Notes: a model not told the origin generated them from the letters alone. A stretch of 64,000 bases of DNA from Arcanobacterium haemolyticum DSM 20595 (GCF_000092365.1 NC_014218.1:1426001-1490000); one strand, 5' to 3'. Shown: positions 9,684 through 19,881, numbered from the stretch's first letter. Made by a program: numbers and translations.

Positions 9684-10604
9684 TTAGCCGTTGAGGATTG
9701 CGCGGGCGAGGTTCGCTGCTTCCGTTGGGGTTTTACCAACTTTCACGCCAACCGCTTCGAGCGCATCCTTCTTTGCTGCCGCGGTTCCGGCCGATCCGGA
9801 GACGATCGCTCCTGCGTGCCCCATCGTCTTGCCTTCCGGCGCGGTAAAGCCTGCCACGTAGCCAACAACCGGCTTTGTGACGTATTCTTTGATGAATGCA
9901 GCGGCGCGTTCTTCGGCGTCACCGCCAATTTCGCCGATCATCACGATGAGTTCGGTTTCTGGATCTGCTTCGAACGCCTTGAGAGCATCGATGTGAGTTG
10001 TTCCGCTCACGGGATCGCCGCCAATTCCGATACAGGTAGTGAAGCCGATGTCGGAAAGTTCGTACATCATCTGGTACGTGAGCGTACCGGATTTGGAGAC
10101 GAGGCCGATTCTGCCAGATCCCGTAATATCTGGCGGCGTGATTCCCACGTTGGATTGACCTGGGGTGATGATGCCTGGGCAGTTTGGTCCAATCAGGCGA
10201 ACGCCGCGTTCTTGCGCGTACGTGAAGAATTCTGCCGAATCCTTGACCGGCACGCCTTCAGTAATAACGACGACGAGTTCCAGCCCCGCGTCCACCGCTT
10301 CAATTACCGCCGCCTTGGTGAAGGCTGGTGGCACGAAGATCACGGACACGTTGGCGCCGGTGGCTTCTTTCGCTTCCGCTACCGTTCCGTAAACCGGGAT
10401 AGAGACGGTTCCTGCTTGGCGTTCTTCGGCGCCGATTCCGATTGGTTCAACATCAAATTCGACGCTGGTGCCCGCCTTGCGCGGGTTGGTTCCGGCCACG
10501 ATTGTAGTTCCGGCGCCGAGCATGCGGCGGGTGTGCTTTTGGCCTTCAGAGCCAGTCATGCCCTGAACGATAACTTTGGAATCTTTGTTGAGGAAGATAG
10601 ACAT
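9684..10604 (-). CDS. sucD: Succinyl-CoA synthetase (succinate-CoA ligase) alpha subunit
   Basis: 306-aa alpha subunit that carries the phosphohistidine of succinyl-CoA synthetase, which makes nucleoside triphosphate in the TCA cycle. The N-terminal CoA-binding Rossmann domain begins [20 protein letters not shown], and the catalytic loop [17 protein letters not shown] with the phosphorylated His is near the C-terminus. Start ATG 10604 is chosen over the longer frame because GAGG lies eight bases upstream and the family begins here. It follows sucC with 10 bases between them, an ordinary sucCD operon. Confidence 0.95.
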   Translation of the reverse strand: MSIFLNKDSKVIVQGMTGSEGQKHTRRMLGAGTTIVAGTNPRKAGTSVEFDVEPIGIGAEERQAGTVSIPVYGTVAEAKEATGANVSVIFVPPAFTKAAVIEAVDAGLELVVVITEGVPVKDSAEFFTYAQERGVRLIGPNCPGIITPGQSNVGITPPDITGSGRIGLVSKSGTLTYQMMYELSDIGFTTCIGIGGDPVSGTTHIDALKAFEADPETELIVMIGEIGGDAEERAAAFIKEYVTKPVVGYVAGFTAPEGKTMGHAGAIVSGSAGTAAAKKDALEAVGVKVGKTPTEAANLARAILNG

Positions 10605-10614
10605 GGGGTTTGCC

Positions 10615-11787
10615 TCACTTTCCGGCGAACTGGGCGGCCTTGGCTGCTGCCCCGTCCATTGTTGGTTCAAGGGTGACGAGTGGATGGTGTGCTTCTGCCA
10701 GGATCGCGCGGCCTTCGGCCACCTTGTTGCCGTCTAGGCGAACCACGATTGGCTTGCTGGCCGCATCACCGAGGATATCGAGTGCTGCCACGATGCCCTT
10801 TGCAACTTCGTCACAAGCTGTAATTCCGCCAAATACGTTCACAAATACGGAGCGAACATCTGGATCGTTGAGGATCACATCGAGGCCGTGGGACATGACG
10901 TCGGCGTTTGCACCGCCGCCAATGTCAAGGAAGTTTGCTGGGCCAACACCGTATTCTTCGCCAGCGTATGCCACCACGTCCAGTGTGGACATAACAAGTC
11001 CGGCGCCGTTTCCGATGATGCCCACTTGGCCGCCATCGAGTTTCACATAGTTCAGGCCAAGCGACTTCGCGCGTGCTTCAAGCGGGTTTTCTGTTTGCTT
11101 ATCGACGAACTGGGCATGCTCTGGGTGGCGGATGCGGGCGTTATCATCCAACGTCACTTTGCCGTCCACCGCGATGATGCTGCCGTCAGCAGTTTTCACC
11201 AGCGGGTTCACTTCAACAAGAGTGGCATCTTCTTGAGTGTAAACATCCCATAGACGGCACAGAACTGGCACGATCGCATCGTGTTCTTCTGGGGCAAACC
11301 CGGCTTCGGTAAGGATTTCGCGGGCTACTGCTTCAGTAATTCCCACATTTGGGTTTACCGGCACTTTCGCCAAAGCCTCTGGACGTTCCACAGCGAGCTG
11401 TTCGATTTCCATGCCGCCTTCTTTGGAACACATGGCAAGGTAGCGGCGTTCGGAACGATCAAGCAGGATGGAGAAGTAGTATTCTTCCGTGATGTCTGCT
11501 CCGCTGGCAATGAGGACTCGGTGAACAGTGTGCCCCTTGATGTCCATTCCCAGGATGTCACCGGCACGTTCTTTAGCTTCTTCTGGAGTGCGGGCGAGTT
11601 TCACGCCGCCTGCTTTGCCGCGTCCACCAGTTTTCACTTGAGCTTTGACAACGACGAGATTGGTTGCTTCTAGGAGCTGGCGAGCGGCTTGCTCCGCTTC
11701 CTCGGGGGTTGTTGCCACGATTCCATTTACTACTGGAACGCCGTGTTTGGCGAAAAGTTCGCGGGCTTGGTACTCGTAGAGATCCAC
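10615..11787 (-). CDS. sucC: Succinyl-CoA synthetase (succinate-CoA ligase) beta subunit
   Basis: 390-aa beta subunit with N-terminal ATP-grasp domain ([12 protein letters not shown], then [14 protein letters not shown] for nucleotide contact) and a C-terminal flavodoxin-like CoA-ligase domain ([14 protein letters not shown]). Length is normal for the family. The start is GTG 11787-11785 with GGAAAGGA six bases upstream. It is first in the operon sucC-sucD-DUF6350-DUF3017, and the upstream gap holds a symmetrical sequence (11823-11842) that could be an operator. Confidence 0.95.
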   Translation of the reverse strand: MDLYEYQARELFAKHGVPVVNGIVATTPEEAEQAARQLLEATNLVVVKAQVKTGGRGKAGGVKLARTPEEAKERAGDILGMDIKGHTVHRVLIASGADITEEYYFSILLDRSERRYLAMCSKEGGMEIEQLAVERPEALAKVPVNPNVGITEAVAREILTEAGFAPEEHDAIVPVLCRLWDVYTQEDATLVEVNPLVKTADGSIIAVDGKVTLDDNARIRHPEHAQFVDKQTENPLEARAKSLGLNYVKLDGGQVGIIGNGAGLVMSTLDVVAYAGEEYGVGPANFLDIGGGANADVMSHGLDVILNDPDVRSVFVNVFGGITACDEVAKGIVAALDILGDAASKPIVVRLDGNKVAEGRAILAEAHHPLVTLEPTMDGAAAKAAQFAGK

Positions 11788-11822
11788 GGAGTATCCTTTC
11801 CGTTTAGGTCAATTCTTTACCG

Positions 11823-11842
11823 ATGTCTCAACATCGAGACAT
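11823..11842. promoter_or_regulatory. Palindrome upstream of sucC, candidate operator
   Basis: ATGTCTC and GAGACAT separated by six bases, a perfect 7-bp inverted repeat ending 36 bp before the sucC start codon. This is where a repressor would meet RNA polymerase. Arm length and spacing are like those of TetR- or GntR-type operators, but no regulator is encoded nearby and I cannot name one. Confidence 0.35.
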
Positions 11843-11930
11843 ATATCAGCCTACCTGTTGATCCGGTGTTCTGAAAGCCTCTTGTTAAGACCTGCAGGTA
11901 TTTATGCTAAAGGCGTTCGAAGGTGAATGG

Positions 11931-13934
11931 TTAGTTAGTATGCGATTCTTCGCTAGGAGCTTCAGTTTCCCACCCTGTTCCAGGATCCTTTCGCAGTTGT
12001 TTGGATAGCTTGGTTGCGCCTTGCGTGATGGAATCTTTAATGAGTTCACCGTATGCGTTGGCGCCTTCGATTGACGTGTGAGTGGAATCGACTTGGAGCA
12101 ACTCTGGCTTTTTCGCAGCTAGCCCGTTCCAGTCAATGAGTTCAACGTTCACATATTCGCCGGCAATTTTCTTTAGCACTTCATTAGTGTCTGTGACAAA
12201 CGTGGATGGAGAGTAGATATTAACCAGGAAGATCATCCGGTTTACCCCCAGTTGTTCGATGGCGTCCCGCACGTTATCCGGATCAGAGATTCCTCCATTA
12301 GTGCCGAAATCAAGAACTACCACTCTACCGAGCTTCTGTTCTTTATCGACCTTGGAGATCATTTCTCCTGCTTGGGCCCATTGAATAGACGGTTCGCCAA
12401 ACGTATTAATTCCTGGCATCGCGTGAACGAGGCCAGTTCGAGATGCCGATACCATCGAATCACCGATCACCGTGACCTCATACGTGTTCGGGATGGTTGT
12501 ATCGAGATCTGCAGATAGCTTTTTCGGAGGTGCCGGCCGCTTCTTCGCGCTTTTCCCTTCTGTTTTTTCAGGGGCATTCTTACTATCTGCCGCTGTGTTC
12601 TTCTGCCTTGCCAATGACGATGTTCCTCCAGCTTGAATCTGCGCTTGGGTACTTGTGATCGCAGGAGCAAAAATCACTGCCGCACACGTTACGAGAGCAA
12701 GAGCCACCGCGCTCCCTTGAAGAATTGTGGCTGGAAGGGATCTGTTAAAACTGCGGCGCATACGTGCAATAGTTAGACGATATCCTTGTTTGCGAACCGG
12801 AGTTTCGATATATCGATAGGAGATTTCAACGATGACGAGAGCTAGAGTCACCGCGATAATCGAACGGAAGAATTCGCTCACACTTCCAACCGCAACAGGA
12901 TAGAGCGCGGCCACAATAACAAGGATCGGCCAATGCCACAGATAAAGCCCGTAGGATCGTGTGCCGATCCATTTGAGGGCGGAAAGCTCACCGAATTGCG
13001 CCAGGAAAGAGCGTGGAAAGAGCATGTCAGCAATCACCAAACAGGTAGCAATTGACGCCGTAAGCATCCCACCCATGTATGCCCATGGGCCGTTATCTGG
13101 CATGATCATGATGAACAGGAGCAGAGTGATAAGCCCACTCCAGCCATACAATGTGTGGAATGATTTCCAGTGTTGTGTGCTGAAAATTTTCTTATGTTGA
13201 TCTGCCCATAAGAACGCCAGAGTAATCCCCGCGCAGAGCCCAAAAATATGGGTATCTGTTCCGTAGTACAAGCGAGTGTGGTTACTTCCGGTGTACAGGA
13301 TCATCATAAGTATGGATGATGCGAACATTAATCCACCGGATATAGCTACACGTTGTTGACGTGTGGATACCAGAGCCAAAATGACCAGCATGATAAGCGG
13401 CCAGAACAGGTAGAACTGTTCTTCAATGGCCAGCGACCAAAAGTTTTTAAACAACAGTGGCGCAGTGGAATCGAAATAACTTGATCCGTGCGCGATCTCT
13501 ACCCAGTTGGTGGAGAATGTGAGCGCACCGAATATTTGCCGCCCAATTCCAACGATCAGATCTGGGTTCACGGCCCACGCTGTAGGTACCACAGTAATAA
13601 TCAGTAGAAGAAGCGCCGGAATTAAACGCCTCGCGCGCCGCACCCAGAATTGCCGCAGATTAATATAGTTGCGGGTTCGATCTTCACGCAACAACAACGT
13701 GGTGATAAGGAATCCTGAGATCACGAAGAAGATATCAACGCCTAGGAATCCGCCGCGAAAAACGCCTGGGAACACGTGATACAAGATCACGGCAACCACG
13801 GCTAGCGCACGCAAGCCGTCCAAACCGGCAATATAGCCGCCGTGATCGCTGTAGGACACGGGCTGCCTTCCGGCCCGGTGCGGCTGTGGGCGGGAGGGAC
13901 GCTGCGTACGAAGATTGTATGGAGTATCCGTCAT
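11931..13934 (-). CDS. OatA-like acyltransferase (acyltransferase 3 plus SGNH domain)
   Basis: 667-aa membrane enzyme that probably O-acetylates a cell-envelope polymer such as peptidoglycan. The N-terminal acyltransferase-3 domain has about ten membrane helices and the family motifs GLDGLRALAV, FFVISGFLIT and a conserved R-ARRLIPAL patch. A Lys/Ala/Pro-rich linker (about 470-510) leads to an extracytoplasmic SGNH esterase/transferase domain with GDSMV (catalytic Ser), FGTNGG and the Asp-His pair in DSTHTS. This split design is that of OatA. Start ATG 13934 follows the pcrA stop by four bases and is preceded by GGAAAAGA, so the two may be cotranscribed. Acceptor is inferred from the family. 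Confidence 0.85.
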   Translation of the reverse strand: MTDTPYNLRTQRPSRPQPHRAGRQPVSYSDHGGYIAGLDGLRALAVVAVILYHVFPGVFRGGFLGVDIFFVISGFLITTLLLREDRTRNYINLRQFWVRRARRLIPALLLLIITVVPTAWAVNPDLIVGIGRQIFGALTFSTNWVEIAHGSSYFDSTAPLLFKNFWSLAIEEQFYLFWPLIMLVILALVSTRQQRVAISGGLMFASSILMMILYTGSNHTRLYYGTDTHIFGLCAGITLAFLWADQHKKIFSTQHWKSFHTLYGWSGLITLLLFIMIMPDNGPWAYMGGMLTASIATCLVIADMLFPRSFLAQFGELSALKWIGTRSYGLYLWHWPILVIVAALYPVAVGSVSEFFRSIIAVTLALVIVEISYRYIETPVRKQGYRLTIARMRRSFNRSLPATILQGSAVALALVTCAAVIFAPAITSTQAQIQAGGTSSLARQKNTAADSKNAPEKTEGKSAKKRPAPPKKLSADLDTTIPNTYEVTVIGDSMVSASRTGLVHAMPGINTFGEPSIQWAQAGEMISKVDKEQKLGRVVVLDFGTNGGISDPDNVRDAIEQLGVNRMIFLVNIYSPSTFVTDTNEVLKKIAGEYVNVELIDWNGLAAKKPELLQVDSTHTSIEGANAYGELIKDSITQGATKLSKQLRKDPGTGWETEAPSEESHTN

Positions 13935-13938
13935 GATC

Positions 13939-16449
13939 TTAGATCTTTTCCAATGGCGCGAAACGTAACATGAGGCGTTTAACTGCCCCGCTTTCAAACC
14001 GGACTTTGGCAACCGTAGATTTTCCGCTGCCCTCGAAGGATAGCACTTTCCCAGTACCGAACTTTGCGTGGCGCACGGTATCTCCGGCGCTGATTCCACC
14101 CGTCACAACATCCCCGTTAGATGCCGCAGGTTGGGTGGAGGCCGCAGGTTCGTCGTCAAGAATCTTCCCTGGAGTAAACGATGCCTTCCCAGAACCAATC
14201 GCTGGCGCGAAATCACTATCATCCCCAGCGGAACTCCAGCTGTTTCGTTTGCTTCCCCAGCTATCGCGAGCGCTCCCCCATGACGATCCGCGCACCGTAT
14301 CCATCGACGATTCTTCGCGGCGCCATTCGATCACGCCGTCCGGAATTTCGTCTAGGAAGCGCGAGCGTGGGAGTTCTTGCGGCGCTCCCCACTGTGATCG
14401 GGTAGCGGAGCGAGTGATGTAGAGCCGTTCGCGAGCGCGTGTGAGTGCTACGTAGGCGAGCCGGCGTTCTTCTGCTAATTCCGTTGGTGATCCGAGCGAA
14501 CGGATGTGTGGGAATGTGCCGTCCTCAAAACCGGTTGCGAAAACCACGGGGAATTCGAGCCCTTTGGCCGTGTGGATGGTCATGAGCACGACTTCGCCTT
14601 CGTATCCTTCGGCTTCATCTGGAATCTGATCCGAATCGGCAACCAACGATATTTGATCAAGGAATTCTGCCAAGGTTCCTTCGGGGTTTCGCACCCGGAA
14701 ATCGGAGGCTACCGCGTGGAATTCAGCGAGATTTTCCACCCGGACTTCATCTTGCGGATCCTTCGATTCTTGAAGCACATCCAGGTATCCAGACGCATCC
14801 ATCAACGAATCAAGAATATCTGCCGGAGCCGCGCCTTCTTCCGCTTCTTTTCGCGCCGTTTCCAGGATAGTGGCAAAGGCGATCATTGCGTTGGCAGCAC
14901 GTTTTTGCAAGCCGTCAACGGCGCTTCGCCCTTCAGCCACAGCGGTTTCTGGATGTGCTACATCCAATAGCGACTGCCCAAACGATATTCCGTATTTTTC
15001 TGCATGAAAGGCAACGGTTTCTTCCGCTTTTGCACCCAACCCGCGCTTAGGTTCGTTGAGAATACGCCGGATCGAGACGGTATCATCCGGGTTTGCTACA
15101 GCGTGCAGGTATGCGAGAGCATCCTTAATCTCTTTACGTTCGTAAAACTTTGTTCCGCCCACAACCTTGTATGGGATTCCGGAGCGCACAAACATTTCTT
15201 CGATGGCACGCGATTGCGCGTTGGCACGGTAGAAAACGGCAATATCGCCGTACTTGTATCCATGTTTGGTACGCACCGCATCGATTTCTTCTACCACGAA
15301 CGCGGATTCGTCCACTTCCGCATCGGCTACGTAACCAACGAGTTTCGGGCCGTCCCCAGCGGCAGTCCACAGTTTCTTTGGCCTGCGGCCTTGATTATTT
15401 GCGATAAGCGAGTTTGCTGCAGTGAGAATGTTTTGCGTGGAACGATAGTTTTGTTCAAGGACGACGCTGGTGGCGTTCGGGAAGTCTTGGTCGAAATCCT
15501 CAATGTTTCGAATCGTTGCCCCGCGGAACGCATAAATAGACTGATCCGCGTCCCCCACCACGGTAAGTTCACCGTGAATCGGATCGGTTTCTTCACCCAC
15601 CAGTTCACGAACCAGCTGATATTGTGCCGTGTTGGTATCTTGGTATTCGTCCACCAGCACGTGCCTGAAACGACGCCGGTAATGTTCTGCAATCGCCGGA
15701 TTATCGCGCAAAAGCCCTACGGTGAGCATAATAAGATCGTCAAAATCAACGGCGTTCGCAGCGCGCAGCCGGCGCTGATATCCCGCATACGCTTGAGCGA
15801 TCACTTGGTCATCCCGATCAATCGCATGTCCTTTTGCCTGAGCAACCGTAACCATGCTGTTCTTCAGATCGGAAACTTTGCGGCTAAGCATCTTAGGCGA
15901 AAACGCCTTGATATCGATCTGTTCTTCTTGAGCCACGATTTTCATTAGCCGGGCCGAATCTGCAGCATCGTAAATCGTAAACGAAGATCGCATCCCCAAC
16001 GCTTTATGCTCGGTTCGCAAGATTCGCACGCACGCTGAATGGAAGGTGGAAATCCACATCCGCCGGGCCACATCACCCAACAGCCCTTCCAAGCGTTCAC
16101 GCATTTCTTTCGCAGCCTTGTTCGTGAACGTAATCGCTAGGATTTCGCCTGGCCGTGCCTTACCAGCAGCAATCAGGTAGGCGATTCGTGTGGTGAGCAC
16201 GCGGGTTTTCCCCGATCCAGCACCTGCAACCACCAAGAGGTGGCCGCCAGTATGCACAACCGCTTGGTGTTGTTGCGGATTGAGCCCCTCTGTGAGTTCA
16301 CGGATTCGCGCATTATGAGCGAACTCTCCACCTACCTGGGCTTGTGGCGATTCAGGTATAGAAGACGAGATCGTGGCACTCCCCTGAGCTGCCGCGATCT
16401 TCATCTTCAACCGGTCCATTGCTGAAACAAAAGCATCATTAGTACTCAT
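13939..16449 (-). CDS. pcrA: UvrD/Rep-family DNA helicase PcrA
   Basis: 836-aa superfamily 1A 3'-5' helicase for excision repair and replication-fork maintenance. Visible motifs: Q motif LNPQQHQAV (57-65), Walker A AGAGSGKT (75-82), Walker B LVDEYQDTN, the VVGDADQSIYAFRGA motif III, VLEQNYRS motif IV, and VVLMTIHTAKGLEFPVVF motif V with VALTRARERLY motif VI. The C-terminus ends in the short Tudor-like DNA/RNAP contact region (VRHAKFGTGKVLSFEGSG) typical of PcrA. Length is within the family range, slightly extended at the N-terminus. The upstream gap has no strong ribosome site, so the exact start may be a few codons different. Confidence 0.95.
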   Translation of the reverse strand: MSTNDAFVSAMDRLKMKIAAAQGSATISSSIPESPQAQVGGEFAHNARIRELTEGLNPQQHQAVVHTGGHLLVVAGAGSGKTRVLTTRIAYLIAAGKARPGEILAITFTNKAAKEMRERLEGLLGDVARRMWISTFHSACVRILRTEHKALGMRSSFTIYDAADSARLMKIVAQEEQIDIKAFSPKMLSRKVSDLKNSMVTVAQAKGHAIDRDDQVIAQAYAGYQRRLRAANAVDFDDLIMLTVGLLRDNPAIAEHYRRRFRHVLVDEYQDTNTAQYQLVRELVGEETDPIHGELTVVGDADQSIYAFRGATIRNIEDFDQDFPNATSVVLEQNYRSTQNILTAANSLIANNQGRRPKKLWTAAGDGPKLVGYVADAEVDESAFVVEEIDAVRTKHGYKYGDIAVFYRANAQSRAIEEMFVRSGIPYKVVGGTKFYERKEIKDALAYLHAVANPDDTVSIRRILNEPKRGLGAKAEETVAFHAEKYGISFGQSLLDVAHPETAVAEGRSAVDGLQKRAANAMIAFATILETARKEAEEGAAPADILDSLMDASGYLDVLQESKDPQDEVRVENLAEFHAVASDFRVRNPEGTLAEFLDQISLVADSDQIPDEAEGYEGEVVLMTIHTAKGLEFPVVFATGFEDGTFPHIRSLGSPTELAEERRLAYVALTRARERLYITRSATRSQWGAPQELPRSRFLDEIPDGVIEWRREESSMDTVRGSSWGSARDSWGSKRNSWSSAGDDSDFAPAIGSGKASFTPGKILDDEPAASTQPAASNGDVVTGGISAGDTVRHAKFGTGKVLSFEGSGKSTVAKVRFESGAVKRLMLRFAPLEKI

Positions 16450-16554
16450 AACACTTCTACCCTAAAGGACACCTCCCACACATTCTTGTTACCACGCCTA
16501 GCGTTGACGATTGTGTGTTGATTTACTTTATTTTTCTTCAGATAAGTGGGGAAA

Positions 16555-16588
16555 GAAGCCGGGAACAGTATCAACTGTTCCCGGCTTC
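16555..16588. terminator. Terminator after the sialidase gene
   Basis: 15-bp perfect stem (16555-16569 with 16574-16588) and ATCA loop, about 50 bp past the sialidase stop on its strand. A short run CTTTCC follows on the minus strand. It isolates the sialidase gene from pcrA. Confidence 0.65.
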
Positions 16589-16635
16589 CCGGTTTTATTG
16601 TGTGAGGAGAACGTTAGTTAGCGTCTCACTATTTT

Positions 16636-19209
16636 TCAGACTTCGTGACGACGTCGAACAGCCACAACGCCTGCCATGATGGACAGTGTTGCGAGGCCAG
16701 CCACGAGGCCAAGGGTGACACCGGTTTTAGCCAAGCCAGGAGCAGCTGGCTTCGTTGGAACTGGTTTCTCTGGAGCAACCACGGTGAAGGACTTCTCAAC
16801 GGTCTTGTCACCTGCAGTGAAGATAACCTTGTGAGCGCCGAGTTCGAATCCGGCTGGGACGGTCCACGTAACCGTGATCTTGCCATCCTTGTCAGCTACG
16901 TATTCGCCGAGCTCTACAGCCGTGGAGTGAACTGCGACTTTAACCTTAGCGTCTGGCGTAAAACCGGTTCCGGTGAAGACTACTTGGCTGCCAACAGCAA
17001 CCTTGTCAGATACCATGGAAATGGCTGGGGCTGGCTGAGGTTCAGGAGCCGGTGTTGGCTCCGCTGGTGTTAATGGAACCAGCGGAATTTCAGCCTTACC
17101 AGCTTCCTTCAGCTTCTTTTCGAGTTCAGCATTCTTTGCCTTGAGTTCAGCAGCTTCCTCTTCTGCTTTCTTCTTGGCGGCGTTTGCTTCCTCAACAGCC
17201 TTGTCAGCTGCCTTCTTAGCTTCTTCAGCCTTGGCGATATCTCCTTCGAGCTCTGCTACGCGCTTCTCGAGATCGGCTTTGTCACCTTCAGCCTTCTTGA
17301 GCTTAGCTTCTACTTCACGCTTTGCAGTTTCAGCCTTAACCTTCTCCCGGTCAGCGTCACGCTTTTCTTCCTCAGCTTTCTTTGCAGCCTTTTCCGCCTC
17401 ATCCTTGGCTTGGTTAGCAGCTTCTAGCTTTGCCTTAAGATCTGCGATTTCGTCTTCAAGTTTCTTGATCTTCTCAGCAGCTTCAGAATCAGCGTTTCCT
17501 AGATCTGCCTTGTGATCTTCGGCATACTTGGCCAATTCTGGAGAGATCCAGTTCAGGTCAACCTTCTTGTAGACGATAGTGGAGTCGTTACCTTCATATA
17601 GAATTCCGTACGCATCATTGCCAAGAGCGGTCATGACGGAATACTGCATCTTTCCAGGTTTAAATACACTACCGTTTGTCCACGTTGCGCCGTCATCAAG
17701 GCTGTAACTGATGGTTCCGTTTACCCGGTCATAGTGTTTTCGACTATTTGCGTGTGACGAAAGAAGTACCTTAGCTAAAGCACTTCCCTTCTTGGCTTCT
17801 GGGAACGCACGAATAATTGACGCATTGTTTTGTGGATCTGCTAAGCGATTATCATTTGTATAATCCATCTGGTAATTAATTCCGCCATCTGAAGAAATAG
17901 CATAATGCCGTCCGCCTCGGTGATGGAACTGACGAGAGCTCAAAAGAACCTTACCGTCCGACAATTCAACAACCTTGTTCTCATCCATTGTTGTGCCAAC
18001 GGGTTTACCTGAATGCCAAGTTTTTCCATTGTCATCGGAATAAAGCGAAACTGCTTGATGCTCTCCACTGCCCCAGTTACCGTCTTGTCCGTTATTGACA
18101 ACTAGATATTGCTGGATTAAACGTCCCGGATGATCACCATACTTGAGCTGGATACCTGCACCCGAAGTAGCAAAACGTGCATGTTGCTTATAGCCTTCAG
18201 CTAGGATTCCTGTCACATCCTTAGGAGCAGACCAAGATTCTCCATTATTCTCTGAAACTACATAAACTGCATGAATAACATTAGGATCTTCAGGATCAAC
18301 TCCGCTACGAGAACCTGCGATTCCTTGATCATAGCTCTTCACAAAAAATGCAAAGACCTTTCCAGAAACATTGTCTACTACGAATGACGGATCCGAATAC
18401 CCAATCTGCTTTTTGCCAGATGCCTTGTCCCGAAGCTGCCCTGAAGCAATTTTTTGGACAGGCTCCCATGTTTCACCGTTATCCTTTGAGATACGTAAAA
18501 GAATGGTATTTGGATTTGGCGAATCATTGTTAGAATAAACAGCTGGACGACCATCCCATGCTGCTAGAAGATTTCCATTCGGCGCCTTCGCTAAAGCTGG
18601 AATGCGATGCACTGGGAAGTCAAAATCGTTGGCTTTTGCAAGTAACACATCCTTAGGCCCATCTTTTTCCCCAGGATTCTCAATAGCTTTCTGAATCTTT
18701 ACCGTCTTCTTGACTGTCAAAGTCGAGAAAGGTTTACCACTAGCATTAGCATCCTTATAAACATTATAGGTTATATCAAAAGTCTTCGTAGGATGCTCAA
18801 GATCGGCTTCTTTTACCTTATATGAAGGTTTTTGCACGCACCAATATCCATCTTTCGCAGGGATTTGCCGCAATTGAGCTCCACTATTGTAAGGAACACC
18901 GCGCCAGCTGCATTTATCCGCTTGAGTATCACCTAGAGCTTCGGAGGTTGCTTTAACATATACAATTTCCGAAAGACCAGATTGGAAACGACTTTCGAAA
19001 GAAATCGTTTCTCCGACTCTCACTACGTCATCTTCTGGACCATTATCAACAGCAAGATAAGCAGTTCCAGCATCTCCCACTGTTTTGGCATGGTTAACCA
19101 ATGTTCGCTTATTAATAACTTCGCTTGACGCACTTGCCGGAAGTGCTGGCGCTATCAAGAGGCCCATTGTTGCGATACCCGCAACGAGCCGAGAGGTAAA
19201 CTTCCTCAT
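16636..19209 (-). CDS. nanH: Cell-wall-anchored sialidase (neuraminidase, GH33)
   Basis: 857-aa exo-sialidase that removes terminal sialic acid from host glycans. Signal peptide 1-28 (cleavage after ASAS). An Ig-like N-domain (about 30-175) precedes the six-bladed propeller, marked by HRIP (201-204), proposed Asp219 acid/base in AAWDG, and five Asp-box sequences at 241, 319, 391, 439 and 503 (for example SKDNGETW). Likely Arg triad R202, R426, R490; likely nucleophile pair Tyr523/Glu410, inferred by family pattern. A long charged coiled coil (about 570-705) forms a stalk, followed by a Pro-rich linker, an Ig-like domain and the sorting signal LAKTG (826-830) with RRRHEV tail. Start ATG 19209 has AGGAGA five bases ahead. 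Monocistronic. Confidence 0.92.
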   Translation of the reverse strand: MRKFTSRLVAGIATMGLLIAPALPASASSEVINKRTLVNHAKTVGDAGTAYLAVDNGPEDDVVRVGETISFESRFQSGLSEIVYVKATSEALGDTQADKCSWRGVPYNSGAQLRQIPAKDGYWCVQKPSYKVKEADLEHPTKTFDITYNVYKDANASGKPFSTLTVKKTVKIQKAIENPGEKDGPKDVLLAKANDFDFPVHRIPALAKAPNGNLLAAWDGRPAVYSNNDSPNPNTILLRISKDNGETWEPVQKIASGQLRDKASGKKQIGYSDPSFVVDNVSGKVFAFFVKSYDQGIAGSRSGVDPEDPNVIHAVYVVSENNGESWSAPKDVTGILAEGYKQHARFATSGAGIQLKYGDHPGRLIQQYLVVNNGQDGNWGSGEHQAVSLYSDDNGKTWHSGKPVGTTMDENKVVELSDGKVLLSSRQFHHRGGRHYAISSDGGINYQMDYTNDNRLADPQNNASIIRAFPEAKKGSALAKVLLSSHANSRKHYDRVNGTISYSLDDGATWTNGSVFKPGKMQYSVMTALGNDAYGILYEGNDSTIVYKKVDLNWISPELAKYAEDHKADLGNADSEAAEKIKKLEDEIADLKAKLEAANQAKDEAEKAAKKAEEEKRDADREKVKAETAKREVEAKLKKAEGDKADLEKRVAELEGDIAKAEEAKKAADKAVEEANAAKKKAEEEAAELKAKNAELEKKLKEAGKAEIPLVPLTPAEPTPAPEPQPAPAISMVSDKVAVGSQVVFTGTGFTPDAKVKVAVHSTAVELGEYVADKDGKITVTWTVPAGFELGAHKVIFTAGDKTVEKSFTVVAPEKPVPTKPAAPGLAKTGVTLGLVAGLATLSIMAGVVAVRRRHEV

Positions 19210-19385
19210 TTTCTCTCCTAGTGCAAAAATGGAAACATCGTTGTCCCTTGACACATTCTAGGCAATTGATTTGTATGATGTCTAACATTTTAGCTGAAAA
19301 ATGTTACGAAAACTTTTCATCTTTTCTTTCCGCTACACATATTTCATTACATGAGAAGAATAATTTCGAGTTTCAATATTTTTGC

Positions 19386-19399
19386 TATGTCATGACATA
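19386..19399. promoter_or_regulatory. 14-bp perfect palindrome before azlC
   Basis: TATGTCATGACATA is fully self-complementary and lies 9 bases upstream of the azlC fragment start, within the AT-rich region divergent from the sialidase gene. It could be an operator for either gene; no cognate regulator is visible. Confidence 0.3.
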
Positions 19400-19408
19400 C
19401 TAACAACC

Positions 19409-19792
19409 ATGTCTGTGCCATTTGCGATCCCATCCCCCATACCCACAGCATTCCGCGCCGCCTTCCCCACCACGATTCCGATCTTCACCGGCTTCTGGTT
19501 CCTCGGCATCACCTACGGCGCCTATATGGTATCCCTCGGCTTCGCTTGGTACTACCCCACCCTTATGGCATTAGTAATATTCGCCGGCGCACTCGTTTCC
19601 GCATTCCACCCGTTCGCCGCCCTCATGGTGACACTCATGGTGCAAGCCCGCCATATTTTCTACGGCATCTCCCTCTTGAAAACTTATCAAGGCACCGGCT
19701 GGAAAAAGTCATACCTTATTTTCGGCATGTGCGACGAAACCTTCTCAATCAACTATTCCATTACCCCACCCGCCAACGTCGACCGCGGCTGA
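19409..19792 (+). pseudogene. azlC: AzlC-type branched-chain amino acid exporter, truncated
   Basis: The 127 visible codons match the N-terminal half of AzlC (large subunit of a branched-chain amino acid exporter, normally ~230 aa): FRAAFPTTIPIFTGFWFLGITYG, then FHPFAAL, ARHIFYG and the conserved tail DETFSINYSITPP. Two lesions end it. The codon after NVDRG is TGA where family members usually have Trp (TGG), and translating past it gives FMF-E before the insertion sequence starts at 19805. The second half of the gene and its partner azlD are not found beyond the element. The start ATG 19409 has no clear ribosome site. Certainly non-functional as a full exporter. Confidence 0.8.
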
Positions 19793-19881
19793 TTCATGTT
19801 TGAGTGCCTTAGGTTTTTAGGTCCAGGTGACTTGAGGGTTGTCCATTGATGCCTCACCTGTGGGGTGGGGAGAATGGAGAC

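Noticed and set aside
16850-16880. GTTCGAATCC, resembling a tRNA T-loop
   Set aside because: It lies in the coding region of the sialidase C-terminal domain, and no acceptor or anticodon stems surround it.
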